Assembly (NCBI RefSeq): GCF_048544455.1
Contig: NC_133526.1
Coordinates: forward strand, 5,844,001 to 5,908,000
Length of the DNA stretch: 64,000 nucleotides
Source of the DNA: Silene latifolia
Lineage: Eukaryota > Streptophyta > Magnoliopsida > Caryophyllales > Caryophyllaceae
Direction of reading: 5' to 3'
Position 1 is the stretch's first letter. Each line of letters begins with the position of its first letter. The notes under the pieces were generated by a model that saw nothing but the letters and a program-made list of their open reading frames with translations, was not told the DNA's origin and did no database searches. The translations under genes and the position numbers were made by a program. Of the stretch, positions 22,521-32,475 are shown one piece after another.

Positions 22521-23952
22521 TAGTAGAGAAGAGTTAGGCATGTGAAATATTGAGACAATAAGACGTGAGATGCGAATCATGCGATTGCGTTACATGTTAC
22601 AAACGTTGACTCTCAATCGTGTGATTGCGTTGCTTTCTCCACCTTGTCCCAACCAACAACATTACTTGCCATTTGCTCTATTTTAATTTACTATACGAAA
22701 AAATACTAGATTTAAAGGTCGTGTGAGTATAGTCGTATGTTATTGAACTTATTGTGGTATAATTGACTTTCTGCCTGATTTTAAGAGAATTTTGTTCCGA
22801 GATCCTGAAATCTCGAATTCCGTGTATTTTTATTCTTCATGAGCCGTTTGTAAGGTCGTACCGGACCACATTTCTTTTTCTCCCAATTTTTCTACCACGT
22901 GTCCGAGGTCATTGCAGTAGTAAACCTATTCAATTTCAGCCCAAAATAAACGAGTACTAATCCATTTTCCACGATTATCCGAGGTTCGACGAATGCTGGT
23001 TTATCGCAAACTGGCATCCAAAACGTCCTCCTTTGCTCCTAAAATTTTGTGTGGCCGCTTTACCTAATCCGAGAAACTTTTTGTATGATTTCAAGAGAGC
23101 TTTGTTACGGGATCCTGGAATCTCGAAAACTGTGTATTCCACACTTCATTTTGAGCTGTTCGGTACGTCGTACCGGACCACGTTTCTTTTTCTCTCGGTT
23201 TTTCTACCACGTGTCCGAGGTCATTGCAGGAGTAAATCTATTCAATTTTAGCCCCAAATAACGAGTATTAATCCATTTTTTACGATTATGCGAGGTCCGA
23301 CGAATGCTGGTTTATCGCATACCGGCACTCCCAAATGTCCTCCTTTGCTCCTCAAATTTTGTGTGGCCGCTTTACCTGATCCGAGGAACTTTCTTTATGA
23401 TTTCTAGAGAATTTTGTTCTGCGATCCTGGAATCTCGAAAACCGTGTATTATAAACTTAATTTTGAGTCGTTCGGGAGGTCGTAATGAACCACGTTTCTT
23501 TTAATACCGTTTTTTCAACCATGTGTCCGAGAACTTTGCAGGAATAAACCGATTCGATTTCAGCCCCAAATAACGAGTATGAACTCATTTTTAACGATTA
23601 TGCGAGGTTCGACGAATGCTGGTTTATCGCATACCGGCACTCCCAAATGTCCTCCTTTGCTTCTCAAATTTTGTGTGGCCGCTTTATCTAATCCTAGGAA
23701 CTTTCTGTGTGATTTCCATAGTATTTTGTTTTGGGACCCTGGAAAATTTCGAAAACCGTGTATTATACACTTCATTTTGAGCCGTTCGAGAGGTCGTACC
23801 GGACCATGTTTCTTTTTCACCCGGTTTTTCAATCACGTGCCCGGGGTCATTGTAAGATTCAACCTATTCGATTTCAGCCCCAAATAACGAGTATTAATCC
23901 ATTTTTCACGATTATTCGAGGTTCGACTAATGCTGGTTTATCGCATACTGGA

Positions 23953-24300
23953 TGTAATATACTCCACTGAACCGAAGACGTTATTCGGGTGGAAGAACCC
24001 CTTGAAGAGAGGTCCATTGATTGGCTTAAAATCTGACTAGTGCTTAAAGGGATTGAAAGTAATACTCATATCAACAAAGTGCACTTTCTTTTCTGGTTAT
24101 CCATGCGAAAGAACTTCACGGTTAAGCGTGCTTGGCTGAGAGTAGTCTTAGGATGGGTGACCTCCTGCTTCCCGGGATGCGCATGAGTGAGGACAAAATG
24201 CGCTGGAAAAGACCCGTGTTGATCTGTGGGCCATGTACACGGCCTGGCAAGCTACCGTGAGTGACCGCTCCCGACCCTAGGTTTGGGTCGGGGTGTTACA
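23953..24300 (+). repeat. 5' LTR of Cassandra with 5S-like segment
   Basis: The 5S-like part is about 24105-24190. It covers the internal-promoter region of 5S rRNA but not a whole gene. Confidence 0.85.
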
Positions 24301-24305
24301 AGTGG

Positions 24306-24808
24306 TAGGGCTGAGCAAAACCGGTTATCCGCTCCGGTTTTGCAAACCGGTTTTAAAAAATGGTTTTTTTTCTAAACCGAATCCGCTCCGGATTAATCCG
24401 GTTAACCGGTTTTTTCGGAATTTAAAAACCGGATCCGTAAACCGGTTTACCCGCTCTGGTTTTTATAACCGGTTTCAAGAAAGATCCACAATTAAATGCA
24501 TAGAAACACATAGAAAAATTAGGTTACCGGTTTAAAAACCGGTCTCCGGTTTTGAATTTACATTATTTTTGACTTTTAGTTTCTAAAAACGAAACCAGTT
24601 GGTTTCAAAAAAAATAAAAATAAAGAAACCGGTTAAAAACCGGTCCCCGGTTTTGAATTTTCTACAACCGAATCCGCTCCGCTTTTATAGTAAAAAATCC
24701 GGTTCGGTTACCGCACCGGAAAAAAAAACGAATATTCGGACTCCACAATTCGGTTTTCGGTTCGGTTTCGGTTTAAAAATACGGTTCGGACTTTTTTGCT
24801 CAGCTCTA
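24306..24808. mobile_element. hAT-type MITE inserted in Cassandra
   Basis: Ends TAGGGCTGAGCAAAA and TTTTTGCTCAGCTCTA are flanked by a perfect 8-bp target duplication ACAAGTGG (24298-24305, 24809-24816), as expected for hAT. The interior is dominated by the motif AACCGGTTT in both orientations and is non-coding. It separates the Cassandra LTR from its primer-binding site. Confidence 0.9.
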
Positions 24809-24964
24809 ACAAGTGGTATCAAAGCAACCCTGCGACCGTCTGGTGAGCCTGTGGTCTGGAGTACCCGGATCACCAACCTAGCGGGGGAGGATTCTGGCTT
24901 TGGCTCGGCTGCGGTCAGATGCTGCCAGGCGCAACGAGTACGTTGCGTTCTTCAAGTGGGGGTG

Positions 24965-25321
24965 TGTAATACTCCACTGAACCGAAGATGTTATTCGGGT
25001 GGAGTAACCCCTTGAAGAGGTCCATTGATTGGCTTAAAATCTGACTAGTATTTAAAGGGATTGAAAGTCCTGCTCATATCAACAAAGTGCACTTTCTTTT
25101 CTGGTTATCCATGCGAAAGAACTCCACGGTTAAGCGTGCTGGGCTAAGAGTAGTCTTAGACTCTTAGGATGGATGACCTCCTGGAAAGGTTCCCGGGATG
25201 CGCATGAGTGAGGACAAAATGCGCTGGAAAGGACCCGTGTTGATATGTGGGCCATGTACACGGCCTGGCAAGCTACCATGAGTGACCGCTCCCGACCCTA
25301 GGTTTGGGCCAGGGTGTTACA
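24965..25321 (+). repeat. 3' LTR of Cassandra
   Basis: This is a direct repeat of 23953-24300 with the same 5S-like segment (about 25110-25205) and the same GTTACA end. Confidence 0.85.
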
Positions 25322-25764
25322 ACGGAACTCCCAAATGTCCTCCTTTTTTCCTCAAATTTTGTGCGGCCGCTTTATCTGATCTAAGAAACTTTCTGTGTGA
25401 TTTCTAGAAAATTTTGATCTAAAACCCTGTAATCTCGAAAACCGTAAATTATACATTTCATTTTGAGCCGTTCGGGAGGTCGTACCGAACCACGTTTCTT
25501 TTACTCCCGGTTTTTCAACCACGTGTCCGAGATCTTTGCAAGAATAAACCGATTCGATTTCAGCCCCAAATAACGAGTATATATTAACTCATTTTTAACG
25601 ATTATGCGAGTTTCGACGAATGCTGGTTTATCGCATACCGGCACTTCCAAATGTCCTCATTTGCTCCTCGAATTTTGTGTAGTCACTTTACCTGATCCGA
25701 GAAACTTTTTGTGTGATTTCCAGAGAATTTGTTTTCGGGACCCTGGAATCTCAAAAACCATGTA

Positions 25765-25960
25765 CTCCCACATATTCACTATATTCTTCCCCTTTAATTT
25801 TTACCCAAGAAATAAGGAAATCAATTTGGACCACACAAAACACACTACCCCACATGCCATTGAATTTGGACCACACAATTCAACCCAAAAAAGGAAATAG
25901 GGAAGAAAACCCGAATAACCGAATATGGAAATAAGGAAGAATACCCTGAATAGGAGGGAG
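25765..25960. mobile_element. Stowaway-like MITE in satellite
   Basis: The insertion CTCCCACATATTC ... GAATAGGAGGGAG is flanked by TA on both sides (25763-25764, 25961-25962). Comparison with uninterrupted monomers shows the insertion point within GTGTATTATACAC. It is 196 bp and non-coding. Confidence 0.82.
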
Positions 25961-26280
25961 TATTATATACACTTTATTTTGAGCCGTTCGGGAGGTCGTA
26001 ACAGACCACGTTTCTTTTTATCCCAGTTTTTCTACCACATGTTCGGGGTAATTGCAGGAGTAAACCTATTCGATTTTAGCCCCAAATAAACGAGTATTAA
26101 TCCATTTTCCACGATTATCCGAGGTTCGATGAATGCTGGTTTATCGCATATCGGCATTTCCAAATGTCCTCATTTGCTCCTCAAATTTTGTATATCCGCT
26201 TTACATGATCCGAGGAACTTTCTGTGTGATTTCAATAGAATTTTGTTCCGGGATCCTGGAATCTCGAAAATCGTGTATTA

Positions 26281-26839
26281 TTATATACCGAGTATCGTAA
26301 TAATATCGTCACAATATCGTAACAAATATCATTCAATAAATATGTTAGTCCTTGTTAACAAGTTCTGTTGATTTTAAATTTTTCGTATATGATACTGTAT
26401 TGATTATGAAATTAAGTCCTAATTCTGTAAGGAGTATCAATTAATATTATTTTGTGGAGTTGGCTATTATGTAGTTCCTTAAGAATAAAATCTTGTATGT
26501 TATGTTTTCGGGTTATACTTATACTTAGTATTTGCTTTTCTACAAATGAAATATTTTTATCGACTTAATATGCCTACTCAAACACTACGACAACTTACAT
26601 AAACTAATACTATATTTTTTTCGAAATATTCGAAATTTTACTTCAAGGGAATATTCAAAAATTAACTTCTGCAAAAAAAATAAAAAAAAAATAAACTCGT
26701 TGAAAACATAGGCCATAGAGCCCATAGTACTTTTTTTTTTTTTGACAACAATAAAGCGATTCATTAACAGGCTTACACGTTAGAATGGTGGTTTGGGTTG
26801 CTGAAAACTACTTCGTATTTGAATTACCTGGCTGCTAAA
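26281..26839. other. AT-rich intergenic region
   Basis: No gene or clear repeat was recognised. Confidence 0.45.
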
Positions 26840-27047
26840 GGTCGTCGACAAATTACTAAATATCGTCGACAATTTTAATGAACTTCCAATTTTGCCCCTC
26901 CCTCACACTCCCCCTTATATTTTCCTTTTTATTCAATAACAACCTTTAAAATTCGAAATTTTGAAGGAAAAAAAAAACCGACTCAAATTTCAACAAAAAA
27001 ACGTATCGACCGCATAATTTCCGTCACGAATTCAAGCATTCAACAAG

Positions 27048-27408
27048 GTATGTGATTAGTATTCAAAATTTTTTGTAGTATTTTGTTAATGTTGTAAATT
27101 TGTGACGGAATTAGGATAGATGCCAAATTAGTGACGGAATTAGGATAGTTGCTATGATCTCAATCGGATTTAGTCGTTATCGTATGTGATTACTATCAAA
27201 CGCAATTATCGTATCAATTAATCGAGAAAAAAAAAAAAAAAAAAAAAAAAAGGAAAACGCAGCAATCTGGGCCGGGACGAGGGAGTTCTTCGTCCAACAC
27301 CAGGCCCAGACGAAGAACCCTCACGTCTGTTATGGGCTATGGACGAAGGATTCTCTCGTCCGTGATGGGCTTTGGACGAAGAAATCCTTCGTCTGGCCCA
27401 GTTTACAC

Positions 27409-27445
<37 letters not shown>

Positions 27446-27920
27446 TTTTATAATTTCTCGATACTTTTTTTTTTTTTTTTTTAATAAATTTTTTTCCGTC
27501 TTATTTTGTTATCGTTATAAAGTAATAAATTATTAATAATAATTATCGTCCGTGCCGAAGTCGTTGTAAATATATATTATTTCCGTCTCGTTTTGTCGAC
27601 GTGAAATATTAATTAATTATTACTAATAAACACCTTATGGGGATATTTTTTTTTTATTATTTTTTAATTAACTTAAACTTATATTTATAAATATAAATAT
27701 AATTATTACTAATAAACTTATATTATTTCCGTCTTTGTTTTATTAATTTAAGTAATCAAGTTGTTGTAAAATAATTTTTGTTGCGTCTCGTTTAGTTTAC
27801 GTAAAATATTAATTAATTATTATTAATAAACCCCGTTCCGGGTTATTTTGTTTTTTTTTTTAAATTTTTAATTTACTTAAACTTATATTTATAAATTGTT
27901 TGTTTTATTTTTTGGAATAG
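27048..27920 (+). other. Leader intron of the PMD gene with repeat block
   Basis: The donor CAAG|GTATGTG at 27048 and the acceptor GGAATAG just before the ATG at 27921 define a probable 5' UTR intron. It contains an A-tract (27227-27251), a GC-rich palindromic block of GACGAAG/CTTCGTC units (27252-27409), a T-tract (27410-27444) and CGTCTCGTTTTG-type repeats. Confidence 0.55.
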
Positions 27921-29330
27921 ATGGCCGGTGGAGGAAATGACCGTCAAGTTCGAGCTCGAAAGGGGCTCCAGTTCGAGTCTGAGGTTGGAGATGGTAGTAC
28001 CGATTCGTGGACTGATGAGCGGTTGGAGGAGGAGCTGGTTCGGTCAGGTGATGTGATAGGTGAGGAGGGGTCGGGTTATGAGCGAGTGCGTAGGGTGCCA
28101 CGTAGACGGAATGAGGAGGGCCGTTTCCTGCGGAGGTCGGATGGTAGTTCTAGTAGTGTGGTGGCTCCGAAGAAGAAGTCGGGTAAGGACGTCTCTTGGT
28201 TGATCGATCATCGTGTTCCTGGTGGTCCGACTTTCCCCACGTGATTCCTAGCCGGGGCCACATTGCCAACACCATATGGGCGACTCTAATGAGGTTGGTC
28301 GACCGGTTTTGACGGTTACCACCGGTTTGGTAAGACGGTGTTGTTGAGTTGTTGGCGACTCCCTCCGGGCGTTAAGACTATTTATGACGTCTTGGTCTTT
28401 CTCACCTATTAGATTCCATGGCGAGAATTATAACATGCCCCTTATTTCGCTTTTGTTGAGAGATGGCAACCCGACACCAACGATTTCACATGCCTTTTGG
28501 GGAGATGTCCATACTCCTTCACGATGTTGCGCGAGATCTTAGGCATTCGGGTTCTTGTGCTTGTTGTAAGGTGGAGAGTAAAGACGGGACGTTGGCGGAT
28601 CCCCTTATGTATGTATGTGGCTTCTTTGGGATTTCATCGGGCGATTGAGGTTGCCGTTAAACTCTACTAAGAAGGTCCCTATTTACAAGAGTGGGGGTAT
28701 ATTGGTAGATGCAGTTTGTGAAACGGCGAGAGCTAATTGTGATGTTGTTTTTGCTCGGGGTTTTTGGTTTGTGGTGTTGGGGTCGACACTTTTTGTCGAC
28801 AAATCGGTGATAGGTTACGTCCTCGGTTGTTTCCTTTAGTGTATGATCTTGATGATGTACACCACTACGCTTGGGGAGCGGTGTACTTGCCTTCATGTAC
28901 CGACGGTTGGGGGTGGCTTCACGTCTTTGGTGTGAAGACTATTGGTGGTTGCTTGACCTTGTTGCAATCGTGGATCTATGAGTATTTTCCTATGTTCGGA
29001 CCCGGTCCACCTTCGGCAATTGACCCTACTCAGCCTCGGTCGTGTTCTTGGAGATCCGTTGGTCCTTTCGCTCAAAATGCGGAGAAATTGTTGGAGTATC
29101 GTAGGTTGTTAGATGGGCTTACTTGTGCTTCCATTAGGTGGGATCCGTACGGGCGCGTCGGGAGCGATATCATCCTCGTACTTTGTATACTGGTTGTATT
29201 CGTTTCATGGACATAGCGGAGCCGTACCAGCCTGATCGGTGTTTACGACGGTTTGGGTATGTGCAGATCATACCCAATCCCATTATGAGATTGACGGCGC
29301 ATCGTCCCGGCCGGGGTAGGGTGCGAGGTT
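27921..29330 (+). pseudogene. Plant mobile domain (PMD, MAIN-like) gene, broken
   Basis: The sequence starts at the ATG following an AG acceptor (MAGGGNDRQVRARKGLQ...). The first frame is a charged, low-complexity N-terminus to 28244. PMD-type sequence then follows in shifted frames: a WQPDTNDF-like segment near 28460, VDKSVIGYVL/GDRLRPRLFPLVYDLDDVHHYAWGAVYL near 28795-28890, GGCLTLLQSWIYEYFP near 28940-28990, and EPYQPDRCLRRFGYVQIIPNP near 29220-29280. These match the PMD fold seen in MAIN/MAIL1 and in transposon-borne relatives, whose molecular role is unresolved. At least three frameshifts or stops break it, so it is non-functional as read. It lies just inside the left end of the TIR element. 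Confidence 0.75.
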
Positions 29331-29631
29331 AGGGTGGGGTTGCGGAGACCGATCATCTTTGGGATTCTTTGGGAGGATCACGTGGTTCGCTTTCTCGTAA
29401 ATCGAGACCGATTACTATCCGGGTGAGACGGAGCCAGATTATGAGACTTGGTATAATGGGAATTCTCACCCGTTGATCATTGATCCCGACCACCATGACG
29501 CCCGCGCCACATGAGGATTTTGATATCCCTGCGAGGTAATAATATTACTTACGTTCTTGTAATTATTGTTTAACTTTCTTTTGTTCCTCGATAATGTTTA
29601 TAATGTTTTAGTTGTTCTTGTCAATTTGCAG

Positions 29632-29930
29632 ACTGCACGTCTTTGTAATGTTTCGATTTCGAGGCCAAAAAATTAAGGATGACAAGAAACAACTTGCCTT
29701 CCTCCGCAAGATGATGAAGAACGTCGACCCATTGATTGAGAGGGCTGGGGATATCATCGTCGGCGAGACCTCGTCAAACACCCGGGATGTTGTTCAGCGT
29801 AGAAGCGAGATGGTGTTTATACTGATAGCGAGGAAGAGGATAATCAGTAGTGGGAGACTAATTTGTGTTTGTTTTCATTTATTTTGTACGTTTTTGAAGA
29901 CATTATTTATGTTGGATGATTATGTTAGTT
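29632..29930 (+). CDS. Possible last exon of the PMD gene, basic/charged
   Basis: After an AT-rich stretch ending in a TTTGCAG acceptor (29625-29631), an open frame encodes a charged segment with LAFLRKMMKNVDPLIERAGDII near 29690-29755. It has no recognised domain. It may be the C-terminal exon of the upstream PMD gene, as it lies in the same orientation with a plausible intron between (29540-29631). The assignment is tentative. Confidence 0.35.
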
Positions 29931-30035
29931 GACTATTTGAACGTTGTTTATTTCAAAAAACATGAGCGGTTTTAAATTAAAAATTTCTTGAATACATAAC
30001 AATGATGCAAATTCATACATTTCTGGAAATAGTAA

Positions 30036-30488
30036 CTACTTCATGACAATGGCCAACATAATGAAAACAAACAAATACAAGATACACTTGAAATAAAACT
30101 TCATCATCCTTGTCATTTCCGAAATCTCCTTTTTTATACCTATCACTTGCTCTTTCATGACATTTCCACTTGATGCATCATCACCTTCATCTTGACATGC
30201 TATATTCAACTTTTTTGTTATTGTTAAATGATCTTCAGTCAACCACGAGACAAAACGATTGCAAGGTACGCACTTAAAAAATGCTTTCTTCGGATTAGTA
30301 GCTGTCCCGGAAATCATGATGATAGCGTTTCTTTGACAACGATTGCAAATTTGATTCTTAAAATCAAGGCCTTCAATTGGTCGGGTTCCCCACATTGAGG
30401 ATGATGTTGACATAAGTACAGATTTGAAGAAGAAAATGGAAGATGATGAAGATGATTGGAAAATAGAAAAGGTTGAAGATGAGTGCAA
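30036..30488 (-). CDS. GRF-type zinc finger protein with C-terminal membrane segment
   Basis: The ORF is 150 residues; the true start may be M1, M26 or M32. A zinc-binding pattern ICNRCQRN ... NPKKAFFKCVPCNRFVSWL (about residues 48-82) fits the plant GRF-type zinc finger: two Cys pairs with the NP-x-K-x-FF-x-C core. A coiled-coil-prone segment (about 105-125) and a hydrophobic C-terminus (CILYLFVFIMLAIVM, about 133-148) follow. Zinc finger, coiled coil and terminal TM is a common layout of small plant GRF proteins, many of them transposon-linked. A TATA box (CTATATAAAC, minus strand, near 30508-30518) lies about 25 bp upstream. The function is unknown; nucleic-acid binding is inferred from the finger. 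Confidence 0.6.
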   Translation of the reverse strand: MHSSSTFSIFQSSSSSSIFFFKSVLMSTSSSMWGTRPIEGLDFKNQICNRCQRNAIIMISGTATNPKKAFFKCVPCNRFVSWLTEDHLTITKKLNIACQDEGDDASSGNVMKEQVIGIKKEISEMTRMMKFYFKCILYLFVFIMLAIVMK

Positions 30489-30504
30489 AATTACAACATT
30501 TTGT

Positions 30505-30855
30505 AGATGTTTATATAGGGAAAAATGTGACCGTTATAATTCAAAATAGCCGTTATAATTCAAAATAGCCGTTATAATTCAAAATAGCCGTTATAATTCA
30601 AAAATAGCCGTTATAATTCAAAATAGCCGTTATAATTCAAAATAGCCGTTATAATTCAAAAATAGCCGTTATAATTCAAATTTTACCGTTATAATTCAAA
30701 TTGTACCGTTATAATTCAAAATAACCGTTACAATTCAAAAACGGCCGTTATAATTCAATTTTTACCGTTATAATTCAAAATAACCGTTACAATTCAAAAA
30801 CAGCCGTTATAATTCAAATTTAACCGTTATAATTAATAGGTTATAAATAGGCCAT
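30505..30855. promoter_or_regulatory. Bidirectional promoter made of a ~20-bp minisatellite
   Basis: About fifteen copies of CCGTTATAATTCAAAATAG, with variants, run head to tail from 30526 to 30835. On the left edge a TATA box faces the GRF gene (minus strand CTATATAAAC). On the right edge TTATAAATAGGCC (about 30842-30854) faces the plus-strand ORF at 30939. The array is thus the whole space between two divergent TATA boxes. Confidence 0.6.
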
Positions 30856-30938
30856 TCTATGTCAATTTCAATCACAACATCCAAATCATCTTCACTCACT
30901 ACAATACTAATTATTAACTCACAACATCTAATTCCAAA

Positions 30939-31418
30939 ATGGTTCTCACAAATGCTCAAAAAACCAGAGTTTATCAAATAAGAATCGATTTAATTGTTCA
31001 AAATTTACCAATTCTAATTGAGCGTCTTGAATCAGTGGTTCCCGGTGACAATTGTATGGCACATGCTTGAAGAACCTCCAATTGGGACCCTTTGTATTAT
31101 TTTACAAGGAAACCGGATCATGTTCTAACTCCAGATTAGAGATGAGATTGTTTCTGATGAAGTACTAAACGAGAAGATGTGGGAGTTTCGTAGGTTAAAA
31201 AGTGATATCTTTACATATTTTGAGCGCATTCTCACCGTGATTGATTACCCAAGACTATCGGACTTATGTCTTTGGTAGAGTCTTAGGGGCAAGGAATTCT
31301 TTATCTCTACTGACCGATTTATTGACTCAATATATGTCTACCCAACCTGAAGAAATTGAGATTCAAGATCATGAAGAAGATGAGGAATCGTCATCTTCTT
31401 CATCGGAAGATAATTAAG
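30939..31418 (+). pseudogene. Unrecognised small ORF with acidic serine-rich tail, broken
   Basis: The first frame gives 43 residues (MVLTNAQKTRVYQIRIDLIV...) and then a stop. Further plausible coding continues in the same and another frame, ending with an acidic tail QDHEEDEESSSSSSEDN near 31365-31415. About three stops or shifts interrupt it. I do not recognise the family. It lies 85 bp downstream of a TATA box and is divergent from the GRF gene. Confidence 0.45.
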
Positions 31419-31446
31419 TTCGGTAGTTATTTAATTATGTTATGTT

Positions 31447-31550
31447 TTGGGGTTTAGCGTTTGGGGTTTAGGGTTTGGGGTTTAGGGTTTGGGTTTAGGG
31501 TTTGGGTTTAGGGTTTGGGTTTAGGGTTTGGGTTTAGGGTTTGGGGTATG
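31447..31550 (+). repeat. Telomere-like TTTAGGG/TTTGGG repeat
   Basis: GGGTTTAGGGTTTGGG units repeat about seven times, a degenerate Arabidopsis-type telomere motif alternating with TTTGGG. It sits within the TIR element, followed by a 25-bp tandem repeat (TATGTTTTAATTATGTTTTT units, 31555-31625). Confidence 0.8.
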
Positions 31551-31852
31551 GTATGTTTTAATTATGTTTTTATTGGTTTATGTTTTAATTATGTTTTTAT
31601 TGGTTTATGTTTTAATTATGTTTTTAAGGATTGTTTTAATGAAATTACGTTTTAAGTCAATTAATCGGATGCAGATGATAATAAACTACAATAATCGGAT
31701 AATTAAATAAAAAAAAATATAAGGTACAATATTCAGATATATAAAATAGAAGGTACAATAATCGGACAAATAAAAGCTAAGAACACCTCGCGAAATCGCG
31801 CCATAATCGGATCTGATGTCGATACAGGCCATTATAATGATCTACGCTTGCA

Positions 31853-32431
31853 TCATGTACCCAACAATGGGCTATTGGAGGCATAGGTGACAAGGGGCGT
31901 ACTCGGAGCCGCAAATAGTTGTCTCAAATTCGTGTTACGACCAACTTTCTTGTTGCTTGATTTTTTTATACCAAACCCGAGTCGGAGCCCGATCTCATAT
32001 GCCCAATTAAACGCTTCAGTACTAGATGCAAAAAATCTAGTTGTCGTAAAATGATCTGAGTAATCAACACCGTCTCCATCGTTAATCACCTGCGCACGCA
32101 TTTCAACAAGTTAGTTAGTTATTAATTCAATTATTTGCTACGGGACTAGTCGAAGTAAATATAAAATAATATAAAATTAATACAAACACGGTAATAAGTT
32201 ATTTTTTACAAAACGAGTCGGAAATGTTAAAGATAAAAATTTCATATAAAGACGGTAATTAATTAATTCAATTGTTTTATAATACAAAAACGGCATTTAA
32301 TTATTTTGTACACAACGAGTCGGAAATAACGGAAATCAATTATAATTATTTGAATTGTCGGAAACTATAAAAAATAAAAAAATTTAATACAAATACGGAA
32401 ATTAATTATTTTATACAAAACGAGTCGGAAA

Positions 32432-32475
<44 letters not shown>

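Larger units (their letters stand above)
23953..25321 (+). mobile_element. Cassandra-type TRIM (LTR kin, fossil)
   Basis: Two direct LTRs of about 350 bp (23953-24300 and 24965-25321) start TGTAAT and end GTTACA. Each contains a stretch matching the 3' half of plant 5S rRNA (GGTTAAGCGTGCTTGG, GGATGGGTGACCTCCTG), the signature of Cassandra. A TGGTATCAAAGC primer site follows the first LTR once the hAT insertion is discounted. A G-rich tract precedes the second LTR. The family is non-coding by nature. The LTRs differ at many sites and the element hosts a later hAT insertion, so it is not recent. The flanking 5-bp duplication is imperfect (CTGGA/ACGGA). Confidence 0.88.
22765..26280 (+). repeat. 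Satellite array, ~312-bp monomer, interrupted
   Basis: The landmark CGAGTAxTAATCCATTTT recurs at 22951, 23262, 23574 and 23888 (spacings 311, 312, 314) and again at about 25576 and 26091 after insertions. Each monomer also contains GAGGTTCGACGAATGCTGG, TTTGTGTGGCCGCTTTACC, ATCCTGGAATCTCGAAAACC and CACGTGTCCGAGGTCATTGC. About seven full or partial monomers remain. Two insertions interrupt the array: a Cassandra TRIM (23953-25321) and a Stowaway MITE (25765-25960). ORFs here are by-products of the repeat. Confidence 0.9.

Noticed and set aside
24105-24190. 5S rRNA gene
   Set aside because: Only the 3' half of 5S is present, and the same segment recurs inside both direct repeats; it is the 5S-like part of Cassandra LTRs.
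22763-26371. Family of small repeated ORFs (ALPDPRNFLCDF-like)
   Set aside because: They are translations of the 312-bp satellite, are not preserved as one frame, and differ from copy to copy.
30526-30835. CRISPR-like array
   Set aside because: The repeats are head-to-tail with no unique spacers and the genome is a plant; it is a minisatellite.
31447-31550. Chromosome end or telomere fusion
   Set aside because: The repeat is short, degenerate, and flanked on both sides by sequence of the same TIR element.
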